From Psychrobacter sp. P11F6 (GTDB lineage: Bacteria > Pseudomonadota > Gammaproteobacteria > Pseudomonadales > Moraxellaceae), in NCBI RefSeq assembly GCF_001435295.1, contig NZ_CM003594.1, forward strand, positions 1,426,001 to 1,490,000: 64,000 bases of DNA, read 5' to 3'. Below, one piece after another: positions 17,734-27,530 of the stretch. The position numbers and the translations under genes are program-made. The number at the start of each line of letters is the position of its first letter. Position 1 is the first letter of the stretch. The notes under the pieces were generated by a model, which saw only the letters and a program-made list of their open reading frames with translations, searched no databases and had not been told where the DNA came from.

Positions 17734-18178
17734 GTATGGGACTCATGGGTAATTAATAATAGCTGGCATGGCGCGACACGCAGACCAGATAGGATCTTTA
17801 ATAATGAAAATATAACAGGACAGTCATGATGCATATTGCTATCAGCCGCCTAGTGTACTGCTAAATGTCGAAAAGGTCATTTGTTAAAGTGTTAAATACC
17901 AAATAATTAACAGCTGTTTGTACAATTCATAGTATAAGGTTAATTTATATGCGGATGTCTGAAATATTGTCTGGCTGTTATGTCTCAATTGACTGAAAAG
18001 GTGGGTTTGTACCCATAAGGCACTGGTAATGATTGAATTTGTACCGCAACTTCTCTAAAATGTTGCACCTTGTTACCGCTGTCTTTTGATAATGACGTCG
18101 CCATCTATTGGCTGACGTCATATTTATTTTAGGCATCAATAAATTTGTTCTTTCACTAGCAAGCTGGGCGCGACACTT
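17734..18178. other. Divergent tolQ/purine permease intergenic region
   Basis: About 445 bp without a supported gene. It must hold promoters for tolQ on one side and the permease on the other. The one clear structure is the hairpin at 18092-18121, listed separately. Confidence 0.4.
18092..18121 (+). promoter_or_regulatory. Leader hairpin upstream of the NCS2 permease gene
   Basis: An imperfect inverted repeat with arms ATGACGTC-GCCA and TGGC-T-GACGTCAT around a five-base loop, followed by the T-rich TATTTATTTT, 57 bp upstream of the permease start. It could be an attenuator stem or an operator. I do not recognise a purine riboswitch core next to it. Confidence 0.45.
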
Positions 18179-19474
18179 ATGAATGCAATTGAACGCTATT
18201 TTGGGATTAATGGTGAAAACACCACAGTCAAAACGGAAATCCTTGCCGGTATAACCACCTTTTTGACCATGGCTTATATCATCTTTGTCAACCCCAACGT
18301 ATTGGCGGAAGCTGGTATGGATAAAGGGGCGGTATTTGTTGCTACATGTTTAGCAGCGGCAATAGGCTGCTTTATTATGGGTATCTATGCCAGACTGCCG
18401 GTGGCACTCGCACCAGGTATGGGTTTGAACGCCTTTTTTACTTACGGCGTTGTATTGGGTATGGGCTACGCTTGGCAAACTGCGCTAGGTGCTGTTTTCT
18501 TATCGGGTTGCTTGTTTATCATTTTGAGTTTATTTAAGATTCGCGAATGGGTTATCAATGCCATTCCAAACAGCCTTAAGCAAGGTATTGTGGCAGGTAT
18601 TGGTGCTTTCTTAGCATTTATTGCGCTACAGAGCTCAGGTATCATTGTCGGTCGTGATGCGACATTGGTAATGCTAGGTGACATGACCTCATTTGCACCT
18701 ATGATGGCTGCTTTGGGTTTCTTTATTATTATTGGTTTGGTCTATAAGAAAGTCCCAGGTGCCGTGACGATTGGTATCTTGGTTATCACCGTGATTAGCT
18801 TGTTGACAGGCCATACACAGTTTGCTGGCATCATGTCTGCGCCGCCATCTATAACACCAACATTGATGGAGCTTGATATTGCCGGTGCGTTTGACGTTGG
18901 TATGATCAGCGTTATTTTTGCCTTCTTATTCGTCGATTTATTTGATACGACAGGTAGTTTGGTTGGTATTGCCAATAAAGCAGGTTTGATTGATAAAGAC
19001 GGCAATATTCCTAATATGGACAAAGCGCTACTAGCGGATTCTACTGCTACGGTCGCTGGTGCAATGTTGGGTACGTCATCGACCACCAGTTATATTGAGA
19101 GTGCTTCTGGAGTAGCATCAGGTGGTCGTACAGGTCTGATGGCAGTGACGGTTGGCGTATTGTTTGTACTGAGTATTTTCTTTGCACCATTGGCTGGTAT
19201 GATTCCTGCTTACGCCACAGCTGGCGCGATTTTCTATGTGTCGGTACTGATGTTATTTACCCTGAAAGAAATCAACTGGGAAGATTTGACAGAAGCGGCT
19301 CCTGTCGCGGTTGTTCTGTTATTGACCCCGCTGACGTACTCTATCGCTGATGGTATTGCGCTTGGTTTTATCACCTTTACTGCGGTAAAACTGATGACCG
19401 GTAAATTCTCTGAAATTACGATCCCAGTTTGGGTATTGACCGTTATTTTGCTGACCAAGTTGGTGGTTTTATAA
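18179..19474 (+). CDS. NCS2 family purine permease (AzgA/GhxP-like)
   Basis: A 431-residue inner membrane protein with roughly 12-14 hydrophobic segments. It belongs to the AzgA branch of NCS2 transporters, which take up guanine, hypoxanthine or adenine by proton symport. Family features include the N-terminal YFGINGENTTVKTEILAG, the TFLTMAYIIFVNPNVL segment, ALAPGMGLNAFFTY, and the conserved DLFDTTGSLVGIANKAG and GTSSTTSYIESASG stretches. Length matches the family (about 430-450). It stands alone between a hairpin leader and a terminator. The exact base cannot be told from the sequence. Confidence 0.9.
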   Translation: MNAIERYFGINGENTTVKTEILAGITTFLTMAYIIFVNPNVLAEAGMDKGAVFVATCLAAAIGCFIMGIYARLPVALAPGMGLNAFFTYGVVLGMGYAWQTALGAVFLSGCLFIILSLFKIREWVINAIPNSLKQGIVAGIGAFLAFIALQSSGIIVGRDATLVMLGDMTSFAPMMAALGFFIIIGLVYKKVPGAVTIGILVITVISLLTGHTQFAGIMSAPPSITPTLMELDIAGAFDVGMISVIFAFLFVDLFDTTGSLVGIANKAGLIDKDGNIPNMDKALLADSTATVAGAMLGTSSTTSYIESASGVASGGRTGLMAVTVGVLFVLSIFFAPLAGMIPAYATAGAIFYVSVLMLFTLKEINWEDLTEAAPVAVVLLLTPLTYSIADGIALGFITFTAVKLMTGKFSEITIPVWVLTVILLTKLVVL

Positions 19475-19540
19475 GTTTTACTAGAATGCGCTGAGCGTTC
19501 GATATTACTTTACTGCTTTTGAGTTTTGTTACGTTAAATT

Positions 19541-19575
19541 CCTCTTTATTCGGAAACGATAAAGGGGTTTTTTTT
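19541..19575 (+). terminator. Intrinsic terminator after the purine permease
   Basis: A nine-pair stem CCTCTTTAT / ATAAAGGGG (one G-U pair) around a ten-base loop, followed by eight T residues, about 66 bp after the stop. Confidence 0.85.
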
Positions 19576-20093
19576 GATTTAAAATGGCTCAAATTTTCCT
19601 AAATTTATTCAAGTGTTTGATTTAATAAAACAATTAATCGCCAATAGTAAATAGAAAAGTATAACCAGTGCGTCATAAGGGATAAAGTGCTGTTAACTGA
19701 TTGTTTTTTAGAAATATATTAATTTGTGAAAATAAGCAATATCGTTAGTTTGAAAATTTTTTTCATGATATTATAGCCGAGTTAAGCGCATCACCTCAAT
19801 CAACGCCGTAGAGGTTTTTCTTACAGTGAATTAGCAGCACCCCAGATGGCAGATTTTTTTGCTAAAGCGATTTTTTCGTTTTAATGTAGCGATATCTGAT
19901 CATCACACTCCTTTCACTACAAACAAGAAGAAGGCACTAATGCCGCTTAGCTGTTCGTTGTTGCCTTTGTATTGTTAACGTAGCCCGTTTAACAGTCGAA
20001 CGACCTACTTAACCGCTTCCAGCCTACGCTGGATTTTCTCGTTTTGTGATGGCGCCGTTTGGACTTTTGATTATTGTTATAAGTATCTATCGA

Positions 20094-20127
20094 TAGCCAT
20101 CATCTAAATGAATGATGGTGATGGCTA
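20094..20127 (+). promoter_or_regulatory. Hairpin upstream of putA
   Basis: Inverted repeat TAGCCATCATC / GGTGATGGCTA (one G-U pair) with a 12-base spacer, about 72 bp before the putA start. There is no T-run after it, so an operator or mRNA structure is more likely than a terminator. Confidence 0.35.
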
Positions 20128-20198
20128 GTTATACCAGACGATCAGACTTCCTAAAGCACTATTTATGATGGTTTTTAAACGATAGTTATGGAGTTGTT

Positions 20199-23100
20199 AT
20201 GAACCCAGTAGACCAGTTTACCCCGCAAGAGCCGATTTTGTTTAATCCTGTCGATTTGCTATCGCCAGATTATATTGACCAGTCGGCAGAAACTCTGCAC
20301 GCCCGTATTTCGCCGTTGTATAGCGTTGATGAAGAGCGTTGGTTGTCCAAATTATTGCCACTTGCTAAACCCAGCACAGAAGAACGTGACGCCGCTGCTG
20401 AGCAAACGCGCCAGCTGGTTGAACATGTACGTAATGATGGCAAAGCGGTCAAGATGGTCGACTCGTTACTGCTTGAGTATAGTCTTGATACCCAAGAAGG
20501 TATCTTGCTAATGAGCTTGGCAGAAGCCTTGATCCGAGTGCCAGACAACTATACTGCTGATGCCTTGATTCATGACAAAATGAGTGTGGCTGATTGGAAA
20601 AAGCACATCAAAAATGACAACGGTTTTATGGTTAATGCCTCGACATGGGGCATGATGATGACAGGTCGTGTCGTCAGTATTGATAGTAGCACCACAGCAT
20701 CAGGCTTTTTGGATCGCATGACCAAAAAGATGGGCGAACCTGTTATTCGTAGTGCCATGCAAAAAGCCATGCGTATTATGGGTCATCAGTTTGTATTGGG
20801 CGAGACCATCGAGGACGCCAATAAAAACAGCCAGCCTTATCGTAATAAAGGCTATACCTATTCGTTTGATATGCTCGGTGAAGCGGCTATTGCGCATAAA
20901 GATGCTGAAAAATACTTCAATGACTACCTGCATGCGATCAGAGCCACTGCCAGTATCAAAGTCAAAGAAGGCATGCCTAAGCCATCAGTGTCTATCAAGC
21001 TATCAGCACTGCATCCTCGCTATGAAGCCACGCAAGAAGCCCAAGTCATGGGTTTATTACGTCAACGCTGTTTGCTGCTCATTGAAGCGGCACGTGAAGT
21101 CAATGTGGATCTTAGTATCGATGCCGAAGAAGCCGACCGCCTTGAAATTTCTTTAAAACTGTTTGAGTCTTTGTACCGTGACAATTTGACGGCTGACTGG
21201 GATGGTCTTGGCTTGGTCGTGCAAGGTTACTCTAAGCGCGCCATCGCTATTTTAGTGTGGTTGGCACGGCTATCGACTGAGGTGGGAGATCGTATTCCAG
21301 TACGTCTGGTAAAGGGCGCCTACTGGGATACTGAGATCAAGCTTGCCCAGCAAAAAGGTCTGTCAGGCTATCCTGTCTGGACACGCAAAGAAGGCACGGA
21401 TACGGCTTATCTTGCCTGTGCGCGTTTCTTGTTATCAGATCATCTGCGCGGCTTGATTTGGCCACAGTTTGCGACACACAATGCGCACACCCTAGCGTCA
21501 ATTATGACCATGAGTAAGCATAGAGAGTTTGAGTTTCAGCGTTTGCACGGTATGGGTGATGCGCTTTATGATCATATCTTACAAGCGTATAAAATTCCGG
21601 TACGTATTTATGCCCCAGTTGGCGCGCATAAAGACTTGCTGCCGTACTTGGTACGTCGCTTGCTCGAAAACGGTGCCAACAGCTCGTTTGTCCATCAGCT
21701 GCTAGACAAGTCTTATCCGATTGAGAAGCTAACAGTACATCCTTATGACAAGCTACTGGCCAATGCGACATTGCACAATCCAGAGATTCCGTTGCCGTTA
21801 GAGATTTATGGTGCGCGTCGTGCCAGTTTTGGCCCTAATATATTCGTAGAGTCACAATGGCTGCCCTTTAAATCTGCTATTGATAGCCATTTGCATAAAA
21901 CTTGGTCAGCGACGTCCATCGTCAATGGCAAAGCAGTTGATGAATATGAAGTAGAGGGCGTAACGCATAAGCTTGAGACTCAAACCGTACGTGCACCTTG
22001 GAACCACGAAGTAAGTGCTGGTGAAGTCACTTATGCCAATGCTGAAATAGCTGGTCAAGCAATCGATGCGGCAGTGGCAGGGCAAAGTGTCTGGCAAGCA
22101 GTATCAGCTGCTAAGCGTGCTGAAATATTGCGTAAGATAGCGGATCTCTATGAAGAAAACTACGCTGAGCTAATGGCGCTATGCCAAATCGAAGCGGGCA
22201 AAACCCTTCAAGACGGTATTGATGAAATTAAAGAAGCGGTTGATTTCTGCCGTTTTTATGCCGATGAAGCAGAGCGTTTAGACGACGTCGTGCATGAATT
22301 TACTGATTTGGCTGGCAAGCAATCTCGTCAAGTTTATAAAGCACGTGGCACCTTTGTCTGTATTAGCCCATGGAACTTCCCATTGGCTATCTATACGGGT
22401 CAAATCGTAGCGGCGCTAGCAGCAGGTAATACTGTGGTGGCGAAACCTGCCGAACAAACCAGCTTGATTGCCCATTTTGGTGCTCAGCTAATGTACCAAG
22501 CAGGCGTACCAACACAAGCCTTACAGTTAGTGATCGGTGCTGGCGATGTTGGTGGTGCATTGACAGCGGCTGACAATATAGCAGGTGTGATATTTACGGG
22601 TTCAACCCAAACGGCTCAACGTATTAACCAAAGCCTAAATGATCATGCCCAAGCCAGTGGTGAGCTACCTGTCTTTATCGCCGAAACTGGTGGTCAGAAT
22701 GCTATGATTGTCGATTCAACGGCATTGCCAGAACAAGTGGTTAGAGACGCTGTTTTATCTGCATTTGGTTCAGCAGGTCAGCGTTGCTCAGCTTGTCGTA
22801 TATTGTGCGTGCAAGAAGAAATGGCTGATAATTTAATTGAGCTATTACAAGGTAATATGGCTGAGCTGTCGGTCGGCAATCCTTTATATGCTGCTACAGA
22901 TGTGGGTCCAGTGATTGATGCGGATGCCAAACGTAGTCTTGAAGCGCATATCGAGCGTATGGACGCTGAGCCAACGGCGACTATCTTGGCACAGACGCCA
23001 ATGAGTTCAAGCTCAGTTGTCAGTCAAGAACAGTCTACCTTTGTATTGCCAACAGCGATCGAAGTGAAAAGTATCGACGTGATCGGTGGTGAGCATTTTG

Positions 23101-23453
23101 GCCCAATTTTGCACGTACTGCGTTATCAAGCACGTGATCTGAATAAGTTGATTGATGCCATCAACGCGACAGGCTTTGGCTTGACCTTGGGTATTCATAG
23201 CCGTATCGAAAATACCGTTGAGCACATCGAGCGCCGTGCGTTTGTAGGCAATACTTATATCAACCGCAACCAAATCGGTGCCGTCGTAAACGTACAACCA
23301 TTCGGTGGTTGTGGTCTGTCTGGTACGGGTCCTAAAGCTGGTGGCCCGCATTATGTCGCACGTTTGATGCAGCTTAGCTCAGAGTCAAATAGCAGTAACC
23401 AAACAACTGCTAATACCACTACCCAAACCACCACTCAAACAGAACTCGCATAA
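20199..23453 (+). CDS. putA: Bifunctional proline dehydrogenase/P5C dehydrogenase PutA
   Basis: PutA oxidises proline to glutamate in two steps, using FAD and quinone, then NAD+. The 1084-residue protein has a proline dehydrogenase barrel (about residues 60-520) with FDMLGEAA (F223-A230), SIKLSALHPRYE and RLVKGAYWD (R369-D377). A glutamate-semialdehyde dehydrogenase domain follows (about 570-1055), with E829 in ETGGQNA and catalytic C863 in GSAGQRCSAC. It lacks the ribbon-helix-helix DNA-binding domain of E. coli PutA, so it should not autorepress. The chain ends soon after GGPHYVARLMQ with a low-complexity Ser/Asn/Thr/Gln tail. The C-terminal ALDH-like domain found in long PutAs is missing from this chain and is encoded by the next gene. 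The start has a GGAG-type site a few bases upstream. Confidence 0.97.
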   Translation: MNPVDQFTPQEPILFNPVDLLSPDYIDQSAETLHARISPLYSVDEERWLSKLLPLAKPSTEERDAAAEQTRQLVEHVRNDGKAVKMVDSLLLEYSLDTQEGILLMSLAEALIRVPDNYTADALIHDKMSVADWKKHIKNDNGFMVNASTWGMMMTGRVVSIDSSTTASGFLDRMTKKMGEPVIRSAMQKAMRIMGHQFVLGETIEDANKNSQPYRNKGYTYSFDMLGEAAIAHKDAEKYFNDYLHAIRATASIKVKEGMPKPSVSIKLSALHPRYEATQEAQVMGLLRQRCLLLIEAAREVNVDLSIDAEEADRLEISLKLFESLYRDNLTADWDGLGLVVQGYSKRAIAILVWLARLSTEVGDRIPVRLVKGAYWDTEIKLAQQKGLSGYPVWTRKEGTDTAYLACARFLLSDHLRGLIWPQFATHNAHTLASIMTMSKHREFEFQRLHGMGDALYDHILQAYKIPVRIYAPVGAHKDLLPYLVRRLLENGANSSFVHQLLDKSYPIEKLTVHPYDKLLANATLHNPEIPLPLEIYGARRASFGPNIFVESQWLPFKSAIDSHLHKTWSATSIVNGKAVDEYEVEGVTHKLETQTVRAPWNHEVSAGEVTYANAEIAGQAIDAAVAGQSVWQAVSAAKRAEILRKIADLYEENYAELMALCQIEAGKTLQDGIDEIKEAVDFCRFYADEAERLDDVVHEFTDLAGKQSRQVYKARGTFVCISPWNFPLAIYTGQIVAALAAGNTVVAKPAEQTSLIAHFGAQLMYQAGVPTQALQLVIGAGDVGGALTAADNIAGVIFTGSTQTAQRINQSLNDHAQASGELPVFIAETGGQNAMIVDSTALPEQVVRDAVLSAFGSAGQRCSACRILCVQEEMADNLIELLQGNMAELSVGNPLYAATDVGPVIDADAKRSLEAHIERMDAEPTATILAQTPMSSSSVVSQEQSTFVLPTAIEVKSIDVIGGEHFGPILHVLRYQARDLNKLIDAINATGFGLTLGIHSRIENTVEHIERRAFVGNTYINRNQIGAVVNVQPFGGCGLSGTGPKAGGPHYVARLMQLSSESNSSNQTTANTTTQTTTQTELA

Positions 23454-23457
23454 GGAG
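23452..23457 (+). promoter_or_regulatory. Strong ribosome binding site overlapping the putA stop
   Basis: AAGGAG, whose first bases overlap the putA TAA, lies seven bases before the ATG of the downstream gene. It argues that the next frame is translated as its own protein rather than being a frameshift remnant. Confidence 0.85.
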
Positions 23458-23464
23458 TAGCAAC

Positions 23465-24157
23465 ATGGCGACTGAATTCAAAAAAAATCATGCCCAGGTT
23501 TGTGAATCTTGGCGATTACTTGGCGCAGTGAATCGCGCAACATATCTACAAGCGGCTATTCCAAAGTTGGCGCTGCTGACTGGTGACGCCAATAAAGCAA
23601 AGCGTTTGTTCAATCATCTATTGAGCGCCGCGCCTAGCTTGGATGAGGTGCATCGCATGACTGGTGCAACTGGTGAGTCCAACGATCTATATGTCACTGG
23701 TCGTGGTAAGACCATGGTTATTGGTGGTGAATCTGCTAGAGCCATGGCAGTATTAGGACAGCTGGTAGCCGCACTATTGACAGGTAATGAAGTCATCCTG
23801 CATTGCCCAAGCCAAGATGAGATGTGCAATGAAGCTGCCAAGATACTATATGATACAGGTATCAGCGAAGATGTATTGAGTGTGGCGAATGACTCGCAAA
23901 CCGTCACGCTTTTATATATCGATCGTCTGGCACAGGTTGCAGTCTCTGGCAATCGAAGCGAAGTGCAGACTATCAGTCAAGAGCTTGCCAATACAGACGG
24001 TATCTTAACGCAAGTCATTAGTGTCACCGATATGGAAGGCTTGTCAGAGATGCTAACGCCTGATTATTTGCATCGTTTTGTCACTGAGCGCGTCAAAACA
24101 ATCAATACCACAGCGATCGGTGGTAATGCTAGCTTGCTTGAACTTGGTACAGAATAA
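23465..24157 (+). CDS. Stand-alone PutA C-terminal domain (ALDH-superfamily-like) protein
   Basis: A 230-residue protein that resembles the C-terminal domain of long PutA proteins, not a free enzyme. Its last residues (TTAIGGNASLLELG) match the conserved C-terminal motif I know from E. coli PutA, which ends with a GGNASLMTIG-like sequence, and LTGATGES-like and GNEVILHCPSQD segments match the Rossmann-like part. In long PutAs this domain carries no active site; it helps to close the channelling cavity and to form the dimer. Here it starts 11 bp after putA in a different frame, with its own strong binding site, so the two chains probably assemble in the cytoplasm. The match is from memory, not alignment. 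An alternative is that it is a decayed gene, but the frame is intact. Confidence 0.75.
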   Translation: MATEFKKNHAQVCESWRLLGAVNRATYLQAAIPKLALLTGDANKAKRLFNHLLSAAPSLDEVHRMTGATGESNDLYVTGRGKTMVIGGESARAMAVLGQLVAALLTGNEVILHCPSQDEMCNEAAKILYDTGISEDVLSVANDSQTVTLLYIDRLAQVAVSGNRSEVQTISQELANTDGILTQVISVTDMEGLSEMLTPDYLHRFVTERVKTINTTAIGGNASLLELGTE

Positions 24158-24253
24158 CCGTATTGATTACAAACCCGCTTCGCTCTTATATCCATTTTGA
24201 TAAGTGCTAAGCAGTGTTTGGTATAGCTATAAATACCGAATACGATTTATAAG

Positions 24254-24296
24254 AAAAAACCGCTATCTGAGTAATTGTCAGATAGCGGTTTTTTTT
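24254..24296. terminator. Bidirectional terminator between the PutA domain gene and the RoxA-like gene
   Basis: A perfect stem AAAACCGCTATCTGA / TCAGATAGCGGTTTT with a seven-base loop and A/T runs on both flanks. It lies between convergent genes and shares its CCGCTATCT stem with the terminator at 53543-53577. Confidence 0.93.
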
Positions 24297-24332
24297 ATTT
24301 GCGTTATTTGATTAATGTCTGATTAATAGATG

Positions 24333-25505
24333 TTATTCAGCAATATCAATCCATACCCAACCGTTCTCTAGCCATTCGCTCAAATCATCTGCATCAACAT
24401 CGGTAACATCTTGACTATTTAGGTGTTCGCCATTAGCCAAACGCACCAATACCGCTACTGCGGTCTCGTCAAGCCCGTCAATGCGCTGACCATTGGCATA
24501 TAGCACAATGCCATCATTAGTCTGGCTATAGAGCAAACGATTGCTATAATCCGCTTGCAAGGTGGCACCTTCTGCTAGAGCTTGCATAAGCTCATCCGTA
24601 TCCAATGTATCCTCTGGCATCAGCGCATCATACTGGCGTTTGCTGACGACTTCTGAAACTGCTTGACGAATGATATCATCACCACGCTCAGACTGTAGCA
24701 TTTGTAATAGCTGATCTTTGATCGCATTGATGCTGCTCGCTTGCAATTCACCTGACGCTTGCAGCGCTTGTGGTAACAGCATTGGGATAAATAAATCGCT
24801 ATCGTTGGTGGCGATATCAGCCAAGCTGTCGATGATTTGCATCAAGTTAGGACGACGGCAGCCAAATGAAAAGGTTAAGCAATCGTCTTGTGCCACACCA
24901 AAATGCGACAGCTTCGGCGGTACGTAAAGCACGTCACCGGCTTCTAATATTTCATCAAAAATAATCTCACCCATGTCATCAAAGAGGCGAATCGGCTCAT
25001 CGGCGACGAACTCAGTATCTTTATCACAGAATTTGCCCAGTTGCCAACGTCTAGTGCCGTAGCCTTGTGCTAAAAACACATCATAATCATCATAGTGTTT
25101 GCCGACTGAACCACCTTTTGGCGCATAAGAAACCATGATGTCATCACGTTGCCATTGTGGAATAAAGTCAAAGGCTTGCCACAATTGACCAAGCTCAGGT
25201 GACCACTGTTCCATATTCTGCACCAGTACGGTCCATTGCTCAGGTAAGTTATCGAAATCAGTTTCAGTCAATGGGCTTTTTTTAAGTTGCCACTGCGCCT
25301 GACCTTCTTTTTTACTTGCTGCTTGAGTTAGTAAGCGCGCTGCGGCATCTTCTTCTAGGGCTAGACCGAGCATGTCGTCAGGTTCAAACATGCCAATTAG
25401 CTGTGGTAAGCCTTGTTTAATTAAGAGTGGCTTTTTTTGCCAGTATTCGCTTAAAAATTGCTCAGGCGTGATAGAGTCGGGTAAACAAAGCGGTATAGAA
25501 GTCAT
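24333..25505 (-). CDS. Cupin-domain ribosomal oxygenase (RoxA/YcfD-like)
   Basis: A JmjC/cupin 2-oxoglutarate- and iron-dependent oxygenase of about 390 residues. E. coli YcfD (RoxA, 373 residues) hydroxylates an arginine of ribosomal protein L16, and this looks like its counterpart. Recognisable parts are the N-terminal EQFLSEYWQKKPLLIKQ, the iron-binding HxD in GKHYDDYDVFLAQGYGTRRW, the following ligand region VLYVPPKLSHFG, and the C-terminal winged-helix region. The start at 25505 (MTSIPLCLP) is preferred over the longer frame to 25541 because a GGA lies upstream and the extra residues do not resemble the family. Confidence 0.85.
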   Translation of the reverse strand: MTSIPLCLPDSITPEQFLSEYWQKKPLLIKQGLPQLIGMFEPDDMLGLALEEDAAARLLTQAASKKEGQAQWQLKKSPLTETDFDNLPEQWTVLVQNMEQWSPELGQLWQAFDFIPQWQRDDIMVSYAPKGGSVGKHYDDYDVFLAQGYGTRRWQLGKFCDKDTEFVADEPIRLFDDMGEIIFDEILEAGDVLYVPPKLSHFGVAQDDCLTFSFGCRRPNLMQIIDSLADIATNDSDLFIPMLLPQALQASGELQASSINAIKDQLLQMLQSERGDDIIRQAVSEVVSKRQYDALMPEDTLDTDELMQALAEGATLQADYSNRLLYSQTNDGIVLYANGQRIDGLDETAVAVLVRLANGEHLNSQDVTDVDADDLSEWLENGWVWIDIAE

Positions 25506-25661
25506 GGGTAGATCCGTGTGTTTAAGTAGAAAGGATATCAAGGTAGACAGAATATAAAACTAGAACAGTGCTTTATAGCTGACGTGTATTGGTTTATGAT
25601 TAGCGTCTAGCTGATGGTCAAAATATAGCCATCAGTGCCTCTCATTATCCGTAGGAAATTT

Positions 25662-25865
25662 ATGAAAAAATTACAGTTTATCGTCATCATCGCCAGTATG
25701 TTTATGCTGCAAGCTTGTGTGCATAAAATCGTCACTGTACCTGTAAAAGTCGCCTACAAAACCACTAAAGGCGTCGTCAAAGGTACTGTTGCTGTTACCA
25801 AAGCGATCATACCGGGTGATAGCAGTGATAAAAAAGATGAAGAGGATAAAGAGGATAAAGAATAA
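25662..25865 (+). CDS. Small lipoprotein with a Lys/Val-rich motif
   Basis: A 67-residue lipoprotein. TAGGA seven to eight bases upstream supports ATG 25662; a longer frame to 25635 has none. The signal peptide is MKKLQFIVIIASMFML and the lipobox ends LQAC, with Cys19 as the lipid site. The mature part starts VHKIVTVPVKVAYKTTKG and ends with a strongly acidic DKKDEEDKEDKE tail. Similar small lipoproteins are common in Moraxellaceae, and I recall a family of this look without a known function. Confidence 0.8.
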   Translation: MKKLQFIVIIASMFMLQACVHKIVTVPVKVAYKTTKGVVKGTVAVTKAIIPGDSSDKKDEEDKEDKE

Positions 25866-25924
25866 AACCTCACCCATTAACTATGTATTTAAAAAAATCA
25901 TAGTGTTTCGAGTAAGGTTTTTTT

Positions 25925-25960
25925 AAAAGATATAAATGAATGCTCGTTTATATCTTTTTT
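25925..25960. terminator. Terminator between the small lipoprotein gene and purB
   Basis: Twelve-base arms AAAAGATATAAA / TTTATATCTTTT around a ten-base loop with T-runs on both strands, between convergent genes. The stem is AT-rich, so its strength is moderate. Confidence 0.65.
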
Positions 25961-25989
25961 ACATTTTATAAAGATAAGCTTGTTACCAG

Positions 25990-27396
<1,407 letters not shown>

Positions 27397-27530
27397 TTAA
27401 AAAAGTAAAAGTGATGAAAACTGTGAAATCCCACAAATGAACACATCATATAAGACTGTGGTCAAAAAAATACGGGTAGTGTAGCAAATGTAGCCGTTGA
27501 TAAAATCAAAATATGCATATAACGCGATTA

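Larger units (their letters stand above)
19475..20198. other. Long region between the purine permease and putA
   Basis: About 720 bp: the permease terminator at the left, then AT-rich DNA, then a more GC-balanced stretch from about 19780 to putA that contains a putative operator hairpin (20094-20127). I see no protein-coding frame or known RNA family. It probably carries a long putA leader and control sites. Confidence 0.4.

Noticed and set aside
18742..19086. A 114-residue antisense frame in the purine permease
   Set aside because: Antisense to a gene with a clear membrane topology and family motifs.
20752..21156. A 134-residue frame inside putA
   Set aside because: Shadow of putA in another frame; the PutA frame carries all the catalytic motifs.
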